Assembly: GCA_951217055.1 (NCBI GenBank)
Contig: OX578276.1
Span: forward strand, 119,544,979-119,608,978
From: Gerris lacustris
Lineage: Eukaryota; Arthropoda; Insecta; Hemiptera; Gerridae
Direction of reading: 5' to 3'
DNA length: 64,000 nt
This document shows, one piece after another, positions 47,301 to 57,417 of this stretch. A model generated the notes under the pieces. That model worked only from the letters and a program-made list of their open reading frames with translations, did not search any database and was not told the DNA's origin. Made by a program: the position numbers and the translations under genes. Positions within the stretch are counted from its first letter, which is position 1. Each line of letters starts with the position of its first letter.

Positions 47301-50300
47301 GTTGGGATACTCTACACTGTTGGTGGCATGGAAGCTAATAAGTGTAAGTTTTTGAGTATTGTGTATTAATATTGGTGAAAAAGTCATGTTCTAGCCAATA
47401 CATGTAAAGGTTTTTTTTTAAATACTGTTTTCTGTTTTTATTCAGCGGGAGCCACAAGCATTGAAGGTTATAGCATCAGAGAAGACAAGTGGAATCATGT
47501 TGCTCAAATGCCTGGAAGAAGACTACAGTTTGGTGTTGCTGTAATTGGCCAGAAATTGTATGTTGTTGGTGGAAGGGATGGACTTAAAACCTTAAATACA
47601 GTAAGTATACCTTATTTAAAGTTTTTTTTTGTTCTTTCTTAGATGTGGAAACAATGTGATCTCAGCTTACAAAATAATTTATTAACTTTTTAATACAAAT
47701 CATAAACTCTTATTAGTGGGTCTTTAGGGATGAAGAAAAGATAATTATTTTATTTTAATTCATTGATAAGCTATATTTCGCCCATACCTGGGCATCTTCA
47801 GGCTAAAATAAAATAACATAAACAATAACGGGATTATAATCCACATTCGCCAATCATTTTTTTTGTAAATAGTTGAGAATGAATGACTAATGTAGTGAAT
47901 TAGTTGAAATCAGGTTTGCAACACTGCTTCTAAACTCCCAGCTGTATTGCGAGCTTTCGTTAAACTTTGTTTTTTTTTTTATTACTTTAAAAGTGATTAT
48001 TAATTGTTTTAAATCATTTAAATAATTTATATTATTTTATTTCTGTATTAAATTTGTTTAATAAGGAAACACAAATGTTTTCTTTGTTGAATATATCTTA
48101 TATAGCGCTTTTTCTGGAGATAAAATTTTGTATGTACCTCGAGAATAATCCAATATTATTCCCTTGTTATAATTATCTTCGTAGGTAATTGGCATTGATC
48201 CCTCCTTTCCGCCTTGGGAATTAATATACCTAATACCCTTGGCTTCGCCTCGGGATTTAGTTGCCTTGATTCCGCTTTGCCTCAGGAATCAACTCAGTCA
48301 CGTGGGAAATAATATCTTACATTATTCCCTAGGTGCATAAATAACTCTTATGTATGGACATTAATAAAATTATTCTATTCCTTTTTTAGCAAAGAAACCA
48401 ATTTTTTATGTAATGTAATGTGTAACAATCAATATGTTATTAAACCATTATTAAATTGTCACAAAGAAGCTAAAACAAATGAGGAAGTTAGGATAAAAAG
48501 CGGTGCAGGTGTAAAACAATGGAAGAACAGTTTAGGGTAGAAAGGGTCCAGCACCTGGGAGTACTGTTCCACTCAGATAGCTAATAATTACTATATTATT
48601 GTATTTATTTTTATATGCATTATTATAATTAATAGTTTATTAAATTATATGGCTGAACTGAAGGAGATGATACGGTCGAGAATCGCTTGGCGGCACAACT
48701 TTGCTTAATTTATACACTTGAGAGATTATATTCCTTTGTCAAACAGTACATTTGTTTGATTTAAACATTTGAGAAATTATACATGTATGATTTGTTCAAT
48801 GGAGAGTTGATATCCCTTTGTCAAAAATATACGTTGGAGTGAGGGCCCGCCATCTTTTCTATAAACCGCCTCATATTCTCCAGTTTTACCAATTAAATAT
48901 CCCTTAGCTTACAGATTTGTTGAGTATATACATTTCTTAGTTTCCATGGTAATGTGTTGTTAACTTGTAGATGGAAAGTTATGACCTGGAGACAGGTACG
49001 TGGAGCTCTCTACCACCAATGGGTACACATCGCCATGGCTTAGGAGTTGCTGTACTAGCAGGACCCTTATATGCTGTAGGAGGCCATGATGGCTGGTCTT
49101 ACCAAAGTACAGTCGAGCGATGGGATCCTGACACTCTTCAATGGTCTTTTGTTGCACCTATGCACTTTCAACGCTCTACTGTTGGTGTTGCTGTACTTAA
49201 TAACAAGTTAGTTGTTAATTTATCTTTATCAAATATCTAAATATTCCTTGGAATTATAATCTTGAAAAAAAATGAATTTGACTCACAGATAGTTGAAACA
49301 ATTTTCCCATTAATATTTCATTGGCTGAGAGAAGTCAAATGGTGGAGATCCCTGCAGCAAAGAAATACTAACTGAATCATGATATTTTCAAGCTAATCCA
49401 TATTTTTTGCTCTCTCGTGCAGAGGATGCGTAAAGAGAAAGTGTTATGATTATAGAAAAAAATAATTTCCTAAAAATAGAATAGAATTAACTGAGAATTG
49501 TAATTATTTATTGAGTAAATGAACAGTGATGCAGTCACTTGCCACCTGTTTCACTATGGTTTCGCCTTGTTTATAACATTATATTTTACAGATTGTATGC
49601 AGTAGGTGGAAGGGATGGCTCTAGTTGCTTAAGAACAGTTGAGTGCTATGATCCTCATACAAATAAATGGACAGCTTGTGCTTCAATGGCTAAAAGAAGA
49701 GGAGGAGTAGGTGTGACAGTAATGAATGGGTATCTATATGCTCTGGGTGGACATGATGTACCCACAACTAACCCTTCTGCTGCACGATTTGATTGTGTAG
49801 AAAGGTATTGCAGCTATTTAGTTATTTCTTTTTCCTATTTTAGTCAAATATAGTCTTCTTTTAACTCCATAAATTAAATGAAAATTAAAAAGAATGTTTA
49901 ATCCATTTAATTAACATTTTAAAAAGATAGAATAACTTTTAATCAAAATCATGTTATAATTGAATCAATTTTGTTATTAATGTGTTCAAAATGTCAATTT
50001 TTTTAAAAAACAAGTATGTAAAATTTAAACTTGATACAACCAGAATGTTTCTATAGGGGCTGACACACACACTCGTCATTTCAGCTTAAGATCACAGACT
50101 GTAGTTGGAGGTGGACTGTGGTTATGTGGAAGGTAGATGTGAAGATCTGATAAAAGTAGAGGCAACAGGCCTGGATCTTTCTGATCTGTGCTTCAAGGGC
50201 CTTCAAGACATACAGTGTCAGTCAGCCGAAAAAAAAAATTGAAAAATTTTGCAATTCTGATCAATTTAAAATGAACAGACAAAACATAATTCTTATATAC

Positions 50301-50930
50301 ATGGATAGATTGTAAGATAAGTGATTATTTGTTTTAGGTATGATTCTAAGACGGATACATGGACAACTGTTGCTTCTATGAATGTTGGACGAGATGCCAT
50401 AGGTGTTGGTCTCCTCGGGGACCGACTGTTTGCAGTTGGTGGTTATGATGGACAGTCCTATCTTAAACTTGTAGAAGCCTACGATCCCAACACTAACCAA
50501 TGGCAACAGGTTAGTAGTCAGTTTTCTTCAATCTACTCTCTTGCTATATGTTTTAAACTATCTTAGTTGGTTCTACCAAGATTGATGATACTGAAAATAG
50601 TCGAAAACTTGTCTGTATTAAAAGATATTAGTTATTTGATAATACAAAATTCAATTTTGGTCTTTTAGTTTTAAAAACTGCTAAAAAATTAACAACTAAG
50701 ATATATGTAGGTTTTACATGCTAAAACGAAATAGATAAAAAAAATGGATAATCAGTATTTAAATTCAATAAACCAGTTCAGTATCTTTTGGAACTGTAGG
50801 ATATTCATTGAACTTTTGAGCGTAATATATTAAATGCTTCAAAATGTTCCAGCTTGCCCCATTGAATACTGGTAGAGCTGGTTCCTGTGTTGTTGCAGTA
50901 AAGACTGATGATGACAGCATGGTTGCTTAA
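40440..50930 (+). CDS. KLHL5: BTB-BACK-Kelch protein of the KLHL1/4/5 group, complete, 12 exons, 611 aa
   Basis: Likely substrate adaptor of CUL3 ubiquitin ligases, with BTB for CUL3 and dimerisation and the Kelch propeller for substrate or actin. Exons: 40440-40495, 41088-41251, 42954-43115, 43946-44142, 46114-46230, 46510-46605, 47154-47343, 47446-47600, 48971-49206, 49592-49804, 50338-50509, 50853-50930 (TAA). All junctions are GT-AG and in phase. BTB spans about residues 58-165 ([20 protein letters not shown]), BACK about 166-290 ([13 protein letters not shown]), and six Kelch repeats run from about 310 to the end with GG pairs ([53 protein letters not shown]), closing at [13 protein letters not shown]. 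These match the KLHL1/4/5 subfamily; the exact orthologue among the three is less certain. The start has an ACCATGT context. The N-terminal tail is short compared with vertebrate KLHL5. Confidence 0.93.
40772..41036 (+). repeat. Dispersed repeat R5, copy 1 (Kelch gene intron 1)
   Basis: GCGGTCGAGAATCGCTTGGC, AACAGTACATTTGTATGATT, GGAGAGTTGATATCCCTTT and TTCAGTTTTACCAA recur in the same order and orientation at 48649-48893. It ends about 50 bp before exon 2. Confidence 0.8.
41296..41326 (+). repeat. (ATT)n microsatellite
   Basis: About ten ATT units in intron 2 of the Kelch gene. Confidence 0.9.
41935..42285. repeat. Dispersed repeat R4, single copy (Kelch gene intron 2)
   Basis: AAAATTCCAAGACAGAAATC, CCAACATATCTTAAAA, CTTCTGCGCCCATTTGATTC, TTACACCTATATCTTCAAAA and TAATTTCAACCGTCTACCC match, in order, the complement of the 55.9-56.3 kb arm. 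A partial copy is at 38822-38945. Confidence 0.75.
43300..43610 (+). pseudogene. Mariner-type transposase remnant (Kelch gene intron 3)
   Basis: After a poly-G run (43300-43314), conceptual plus-strand translation gives [17 protein letters not shown], then in shifted frames [11 protein letters not shown] and [14 protein letters not shown]. These correspond to the second catalytic Asp block (HDNA) and the YSPDLxPxDF motif of mariner transposases. It is broken by frameshifts and stops, and no terminal repeats were recognised. Confidence 0.75.
44324..45566. mobile_element. Probable piggyBac-type non-autonomous element with internal duplication
   Basis: TTAACCCTTTCGCTGCAG on the left and CGCAACTGAGGGTTAA on the right give TTAA-CCCT ends. 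The right ~150 bp (CCTGTTGTGTGGGCATttAA, CCTATCAGG) is shared with the piggyBac MITE at 52467-53040. Inside, a ~300-bp unit is duplicated (about 44450-44735 and 44776-45075; TTTATCCTAACTTTCTCATT in both), and a 17-bp-arm palindrome lies at about 45104-45143 (GTTGAATTAGTTTACGT). The pairing of these two ends is likely but not certain. Confidence 0.6.
45574..45873. mobile_element. piggyBac-type MITE, 300 bp, perfect 13-bp inverted ends
   Basis: TTAA then CCCATTCAATGCG on the left; CGCATTCAATGGG then TTAA on the right, an exact inverted match with TTAA duplication. The body has repeated GTGGATCCACnGTGGATCCA motifs near the left end and a long T run at about 45764-45787. It begins only 8 bp after the previous TTAA element. 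Confidence 0.88.
47772..47801 (-). ncRNA. Hammerhead-ribozyme-like motif in a Kelch gene intron
   Basis: On the minus strand: TTTTAGC, CTGAAGA, stem II GCCCAGGTATGGGC, GAAA, TATA, GCTTATC. The CUGAAGA and GAAA boxes are intact, stem II is four G-C pairs, and stem I pairs UAGC with GCUu. As at 8.1 kb, stem III is a palindrome (AUAU) without a loop, and the cleavage triplet would be AUA. It is antisense to the Kelch gene in intron 8. Confidence 0.5.
48420..48582 (-). repeat. Inverted fragment of the piggyBac-type element at 44.3 kb
   Basis: The complement of this segment (GAGTGGAACAGTACTCCCAG, TTGTTTTACACCTGCACCGC, TTTATCCTAACTTCCTCATT) follows 44345-44530 closely. Confidence 0.7.
48649..48893 (+). 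repeat. Dispersed repeat R5, copy 2 (Kelch gene intron 8)
   Basis: Direct copy of 40772-41036 (CGGTCGAGAATCGCTTGGCG shared exactly), again just upstream of an exon (about 77 bp before exon 9). Confidence 0.8.
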
Positions 50931-51235
50931 ATTAAATTAACATCGAAATTCATCCCGTAAAATGACTGACTGAAATCAATTCATCCATATCCTTCATGCA
51001 TTTTGATTTGTTTTTCTACTAAAGGTGTAAAATAATTTTTTAACAAGTTTTGTTGTAGTTCTTTTTTTTAAACTATTTTCTATTTTTATTATTTTTTAAG
51101 ATAGTTGATACTTACATTCCTGTTTCACTCAAGACTTTTTATGTGAAGACCATAAAGAGAAAAGAAGTGATATTAAAATTAACTCCCCCAAAAAGTCATG
51201 GTTGATTTAGGTATTTATAAACAGGTTGCAATACA

Positions 51236-51241
51236 AATAAA
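51236..51241 (+). promoter_or_regulatory. Candidate Kelch gene poly(A) signal
   Basis: AATAAA about 305 bp after the stop codon. Confidence 0.45.
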
Positions 51242-51649
51242 AGCAATATTTAAGGAACTTAAACCTGTATAGATTTATTTTAACTTTTACCTTAAATTAA
51301 ATATAGGTTTCTAAGTAACCTAATGAAGTTTTTATTATTAAATTTTCTTATTTTTTTGAGATTATTTATAAATAATTGAGATAAATTAACAAAAATCAAT
51401 AGCTGTGATTTATGAAAACACAGTGGAGGGGTTTTTCAAACACCAATTCCTCCTTCCCAATTCTTCTTTTTGTCTTTGTTAATTAGTAGTCATTGCATAA
51501 GTCGTTCTCTTTTAATAATTTATTTTGTACCCCTTAAGACTTTATCATGTAATTTGTCTATTTATATTATGTGTAAAAAGGACACATTAAAATTTTAATT
51601 CAAATTTAACCAATATACTCTTGTCCTAAGATATCTCCTAGACTTTCTC
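51242..51649. other. AT-rich intergenic DNA, no gene seen
   Basis: Immediately 3' of the Kelch gene; no recognised feature. Confidence 0.5.
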
Positions 51650-52290
51650 TATATTGTATACTTGCCTTCTCACCGCACTTTGAGAGGGCTTATGCTAGGA
51701 ATCAGTGGCTATGTTTCCTACTATCATGTATTGATTAAATTCAACACCTAAATAGTTTTGTTTCCAAAGTCTTCTTAGAAAATAATGAGGACTATTATTA
51801 TACATCATTCATTCCATTATTAAGAATATAATACCTTGTGAATCTTTATTTTATTACTAGGCATGATAAATAAAAAATGTTTTGATCTCTCAATCGACTT
51901 AATTATGTGTATAAAAATCTTAAGAACCTAAATATATTTTTTTTATTAAAAAAATCAATAACTGCAATTGTTATTCAATTTTTTCCAAGTGTGCTCTTAA
52001 AATCTAAAACTTTATTGTTTTATTTAATATCTTTGGTTCTACTCAATATTTTTGATAAAACAAAGCCTACAAAATGTGTTTATGCAATCCACTGCATACA
52101 AATTAATTGATTTCAATCTGCCAGTTATATAGGTTTTGCGCCTAGAAAATCGGACCTGTGGCAACAGACAGTCATAAAAAAAGTTGAGGCCCGTTTTGGT
52201 TTTCATAATGAATAAAATGAAAAAGTATTCAAAAATTTTCCGATTCTGATTACTTTACTGACAAAACTGTAATTTGGTATATTTATAGAT
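51650..52290. repeat. Dispersed repeat R2, copy 2
   Basis: Matches 23749-24060 in its left part (GCTAGGAATCAGTGGCTATG) and 25384-25670 in its right part (CTACTCAATATTTTTGATAA, ATGAAAAAGTATTCAAAAAT), without the foldback found in the Cul5 copy. Confidence 0.65.
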
Positions 52291-52466
52291 ATAACCTATT
52301 TTTTCTATAGGTTTTCATGCGTTCTAGTAACATTAATTATTCTTTCACAACTCATTCAATTTTCTTGATTGCTTAAATTTCTTGAAGGAATCAATATGGA
52401 AATTTAAAAAATTCACACTTTTTTGAATTTTTAATATTTTTTACAATGATTTCAGTCTAATATACC

Positions 52467-53040
52467 TTAACCCTCGGGAACACGCGGTCCTGTGAGGCCT
52501 AAATTGGAGATATAACTGTAAAATTGAGATAGATGTGGGTGCTATTGGAAGCTAGGGATTTTTCTAGCTACATTTCTTGCTTTTATCAAGAGAATCAGTC
52601 ACTGTTTGACATTGTACATGATTATACTTCAATTCTCTGCCCATATTGTCCTGACAGGGAACCCGCGCCACTTTCACTTAAATTTTAGTATTATGCTAAT
52701 TTTAGTGAATTTATACATATAATATAAAATAAAATTATATGGTACCTGAATTTAAAAATAAAATAATAAAAATATTCTGAAAAAATTAAAAATTTGAAAA
52801 TTATAATTGAGACTGACTAATTTTGTGCTATAAGCTATGAGACTAAACAACGGTATTTTATATATTAAAAAAATAATAAAACAATTAAACCAATTTAAAT
52901 ATGTTTTATAATAATTTGCCAAAATGATTTAAAGTTTATATTTATTTTACCTGTTGTGTGGGCATATAAAACAGATTTATTCCTATCAGGGGTCCGCGCC
53001 TCCTCGTGTCTGTACTAGACCGTGCGCACCCGAGGGTTAA
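52467..53040. mobile_element. piggyBac-type MITE, 574 bp including TTAA sites
   Basis: TTAA-CCCTCGGGAACACGCGGTC on the left and GACCGTGCGCACCCGAGGG-TTAA on the right: inverted ends of 19 bp with a few mismatches and TTAA at both edges, diagnostic of piggyBac insertion. The inside is AT-rich and non-coding. Confidence 0.9.
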
Positions 53041-54039
53041 AATGAAAAATTAACCTAACATGTATATATTTTTAAAAAAATGCCTTTTCAGTCCTTTTTT
53101 AAACCAAAAAAATACATGAATCAAATAAATCTGGAATATTTATTTAATTTATATATATCTACCTAATGTGTTCAATTTTGTTAGAACATTAGAAATACTA
53201 TCTCATATCATTAATTTGTAAGTACATTGATTTTCCTTGACCATGCGTCCTGTTCTGATTAAAATATTATCTTCTTTTTATATTTATGGTCTTAAAAGAT
53301 ATTATAGTAGGATTGTAATAAATGTTTGGAGAGTCTAAATGATTGCTTTTTATTTTTCCTCACCTATGGTAGGAAAAGTATTGTTTTCTCCCTACATTTT
53401 TGTTTTTTTCAAGGTTTCAACTGAATTATCTGTTTTGGGTGTTTTTAAGACCGCCTGAGTGGTTTTCATCATGACTTCTGTATATGTGTGTGTATGTATG
53501 TACATGTACACACACACTGTTGTTATCATATTTTGATATTGGCCGCCATTTTGAAGTTATCGATTTTTGATTTTTTAAACTTAGACTGTTTACCGAAAGT
53601 ATAATTTTCCTTTTTGACCCGGTAAAAACAATAAAATAAGGAACATATATAAAAAAACCAGATCAAATTCCATTTATTAGTTTAAAAGTTAAAAGCGAAC
53701 ATAATTATCAATTAGTGCGATACTTTTATTAAATGTCAAAGTTTGTTTACATCTGTCAAAATTCAAATAATTAAATAAACTAAATAAAAATAATGTATAC
53801 ACATTTTTTTGAAAATGATAAAAAAAAAAAGTTAGTTCAAAACAGTCACCCATTCAAGTACTGACCACGCCCAATGCTGCTTTCTACTGCTGCTTCCCAC
53901 TCTCAATACTTCATTTTAATTGTAGGTTAAAAATGTGTGACATACTTTTCCTCATTTTCTTGGTGATGAAGTATGATTGATAGTTATAAATGTGTTAATT
54001 TATTGAAAACCCTCATTATTATAAGCCTACAAATATATA
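53041..54039. other. AT-rich intergenic DNA, no gene seen
   Basis: Includes a (GT)n/(GTAT)n stretch near 53483-53520 and GGCCGCCATTTTGAAGTTA, a fragment also typical of the dispersed repeats. No gene was recognised. Confidence 0.45.
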
Positions 54040-54598
54040 CAGGGTGCGGCAGAGAAACTGTTTTATTTTTCACAGGGAAATAAGAAAACGAATATTTAAG
54101 ATAAAATTTTTTTTGCTAGTAGTAATGTAAAATAGAAACTTTGATATTAAGTAGTTTTAAAAATAATATCTTATTAGTCAACTGTTGATGTCGATGCATT
54201 GATTTAACCAATTTCAGAAGTTTCTGTTAACTCTCTCTAGCATAGCGACTGGTATGCGAGCTCTCTCTTCACAAATATTTTTCTTTAAGGCTTCCATGGT
54301 TGTGGAAGGTTTAACCTGTTTGCTGGTTACGAATTTGAAGGTTGGAAACCGCAATCTTCCCACAACCCTTGAAATCTTGAAGAACAATATTGGTGATGAG
54401 ATAGCTGAAGATAGTTGACAGAAATCGGTTAAATCAATGCACCAAAATTAACAGTTGTCACTTAAATGATATTATTTTAACTGCCTAATTTCCAACTTCC
54501 CAATATTACATAACTACTAGAAAAATAAACAATATTTATCTTGAATAGTTTTTCTTTTGTTTACCTTTGAAAAAAGCAAGTTTTTCTGCCACTTCCTG
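54040..54598. mobile_element. Foldback built from two copies of a transposase-gene end
   Basis: The ends CAGGGTGCGGCAGAGAAACT and, inverted, CAGGAAGTGGCAGAAAAACT continue into arms of about 260 bp. Reading inward, both arms encode related peptides just before a stop: the left arm on the minus strand gives LKKNICEERARIP and MLERVNRNF, the right arm on the plus strand gives LKNNIGDEIAE. This resembles the C-terminus of Tc1/mariner-like transposases, so two 3' halves are joined tail to tail at about 54330. Confidence 0.7.
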
Positions 54599-55255
54599 AA
54601 ATATTATTTTTAAAAAAGTAAGTTAAATTTTAGACTCTCTACTTAGTGTAGAAATCTAGTTTTATTGTCTTTTTACAATTATTGTACTGAAATAAAACTG
54701 TTATTTATTGAATTTTTTGCAATGCTAATGGGTAAAAAAAAGAAAATGCATTATGGATATTTGTACTAAATTGCATTGTGGTGCTTAATGCAATTTTGTT
54801 ATGGGTTAAAGATGGAAAAATAAACAAAAAATATTTATGTTATGGTGGAGTGGGGAGAGGATGGAGTGTGGTTAGTTAATCCAAATTTTATTTAACCCTA
54901 GAAAACATTTTTGTGCATGAAGGGCTCCAACCAGTTAAATTGTCAATTAATCTCAGATGGGGAATACAATTCATCCACAAGTGCAAGAAATCTTACACAA
55001 GGAGGGTTTTACATTGACTGACTTTTGTCCCAGTTTTCTACCCTTATAGTTAGAAATCCTCTGTTGGATATGTCAACTGGTGCATTCCAGAAGTAAAAAT
55101 TCATTCATTTGTGTGCCACATTTGAGATAATAAATTCACCCCTTTACCTGTAATTGATTATAAAATTGATAATAATATATCAGTTAATAATTATCTTTAT
55201 TTACCACTTACTCCATTCTTAATTAAAGTACCTACTTTCTATCATTAACTGAATT
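54599..55255. other. Intergenic DNA, no gene seen
   Basis: AT-rich with no recognised exon or element. Confidence 0.45.
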
Positions 55256-55436
55256 CAGTAGCGTACACAGAAATTTTTTTCGGGGGGGGCCCAACCTAAT
55301 TTAACTTATATGCGGGTTTAGCATACCCCATAATTTATTATAATTGTAATTTCTCCCCCTTTTCAACACTCTAATTTCAATTTCTAACCTCATATTTAAT
55401 TAAATTAAAATCCTATGAGGTAACACCTCACTATGT

Positions 55437-56345
55437 GATGTGATCGTTCTAAAGAACGATTATGTCTCCGATTCCAATAATTCCAAGACAGAAATCTGTT
55501 CCAGTTATCAGACATTTTTGATCCCGTTTCTGGCTGTTAGTCTGTCTCTCGCTCAATCATTGCGAACAATTCTTAAAAACTTCTCTTTCGATTTTAATGA
55601 AATTCGGATGGCAGTTAATTAGCATATAAAAACTCCATTGTTGGTCCTATATAAGGTCCAATCTTCTGGTCCCATTTCCCTCCACCACATTTCTCCACCT
55701 GCCACCATTTCTCTTCCACATGTGCACACACATATATTTATTTACACCTTATCTTCAACAATATTCATCTGATTTTATAAAACTTATCTGATAGAAGCTC
55801 ACAGATTAATTTTAACTGTCTGCGCTGTTTAAATTTTGGTAAATTGATACTTTAAATCATGTAAAAATCAAACCAATTTTGACTAATGTAAAAAAGGAGG
55901 GAGAATTGAGTAACTGTAACATGAATAAAGTATCAATATAGCAATATTTTAAGAGCACAGACGGTTGAAATTATTGTTGGGTTATCTGCGGGCTACTTTA
56001 AACAAACCATTAAAATTTCATAAAAATCAGATGAGTACTTTTGAAGGTATAGGTGTAAATAAATGTATGTCTGTGCGAATGTGGAAGAGAAATAAATAGG
56101 GGCAGAAGATTGAAACTTATACGGGATCAGCAATGTTATAACCTGGGTAATTATGACCTACCATCAAAATTTCCATAAAATTGGACGAATAGCTTTTAAG
56201 ATATGTTGGTTCGCAAAAATTGAAGGACAGGCGGACACGGGACCCAAACTGTACCATGATGTTGAACAGATTTCTGTCTTGGAATTTTTGAAATCGGAGA
56301 CATAAAAATTGTTCGTTCTTCAGAACTGTCACATATCTTCCGTTT
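55437..56345. repeat. Inverted pair of dispersed repeat R4 inside the hAT element
   Basis: The left arm reads CGTTCTAAAGAACGATTATG, TCTCCGATTCCAATAATTCC, AAGACAGAAATCTGTTC; the right arm is the complement of GTTCTGAAGAACGAACAATT, TCTCCGATTTCAAAAATTCC, AAGACAGAAATCTGTTC. The match continues inward with more changes to about 55900. Confidence 0.75.
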
Positions 56346-56825
56346 CCTTTGGTAAGCTCGGAAGCAAAACGTGATCCATACTTCAAAAGCAAACGTGAAT
56401 TTGGAGCACATACGAATTTCAAATTTTTATCTAGAAGAGAATTCTTCTCTAAGAAAATTAAATACCTATTGCAAAATAAAAGAATCATTCGCTCATTCGC
56501 TGGATAATTACATGGGACATTTAACATCAAACGTTTTCTGAACGCTTTTTGAGTTATTAGATTTAAATTTACTATTACTATGTAATATGAATCAGTTTTT
56601 TCACAAAATGATTAACCGATTTATTTATATTGCCTCTGTTTTCCCACTTCATGTCGACGAACACTAGTCCGACCTGAGTCAGCAAGAGGGGAATGCCGCA
56701 TAGACAAGAGGACCCACGTAGCGTTCTACACACAATCCTGGTCCAAAACAAAAATTTGCTACTGAAATCCACAACCATCATTTTCCCGTTTAAGCCAGTC
56801 TAGTGTGCATATTTTAATTCAATTA

Positions 56826-57215
56826 ATTTAATTCCATCGGCAAAAGTTCGAGTTGACTCGGGCCTCATTTAATTTAATGTGCTTAACACCTAGGCCGAGC
56901 CGGCAATCGGGTCTATTATTAAACGCATCCCAATTTATTTTGATGCATAATTTCCATCGACAAAATCGGGCCGCTATTATAGTGTTTAATAGTTTTAGTT
57001 TCATTGACAAAAATCCGGGCCCAGCCGACAGTCGGGCCGGTATAGTGTTTAATAAATTCAATTCCATCGGCAAAATCCGGGCCCAGCCGACAGTCGGGGC
57101 GGTATAGTGTTTAATAAATTCAATTTCATCGGCAAAATCCGGGCCCAGCCGACAATCGGGCCGGTATAGTGTGGAATGAATTTAATTTTATCGGCAAATC
57201 CGGGCCGAGCTTATT
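56826..57215. repeat. GC-rich tandem repeat, unit about 70-75 bp
   Basis: AATTCCATCGGCAAAATCCG, GGCCCAGCCGACAGTCGGGC and CGGTATAGTGTTTAATAAAT repeat about five times, the central units nearly identical. CCGAC/GTCGG gives each unit a small palindrome. Confidence 0.8.
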
Positions 57216-57417
57216 TGGGGTGATTATGTGTATACACACCATAAGATAATACTTAATTAATTCCTTTTATTGGAAAATATTTACAGCCAATTCGAATGCA
57301 TCTGTCATTACTGTGTTTTTTTGGTTTTAAGTGTATGGCGGGTCTTAGGTATGTAATCATTTCGGGGGGGGCCAGGGCCCCTTGGGCCCCCCCCCTGTGT
57401 ACGCCACTGACTGAATT

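Larger units (their letters stand above)
55256..57409. mobile_element. hAT-type non-autonomous transposon, 2154 bp, with nested repeats
   Basis: Starts CAGTAGCGTACACAG and ends with the complement of CAGTGGCGTACACAG; G-rich runs lie just inside both ends. The 8-bp ACTGAATT occurs directly on both sides (55248-55255 and 57410-57417), the hAT signature. It contains an inverted R4 pair (55437-56345) and a GC-rich tandem array (56826-57215). The longest frame inside (minus, 56117-56530) lacks a recognisable transposase domain. Confidence 0.9.

Noticed and set aside
56117..56530. 137-codon frame on the minus strand inside the hAT element
   Set aside because: Part of it is the R4 repeat arm, which is duplicated in inverted form; no transposase motif was seen.
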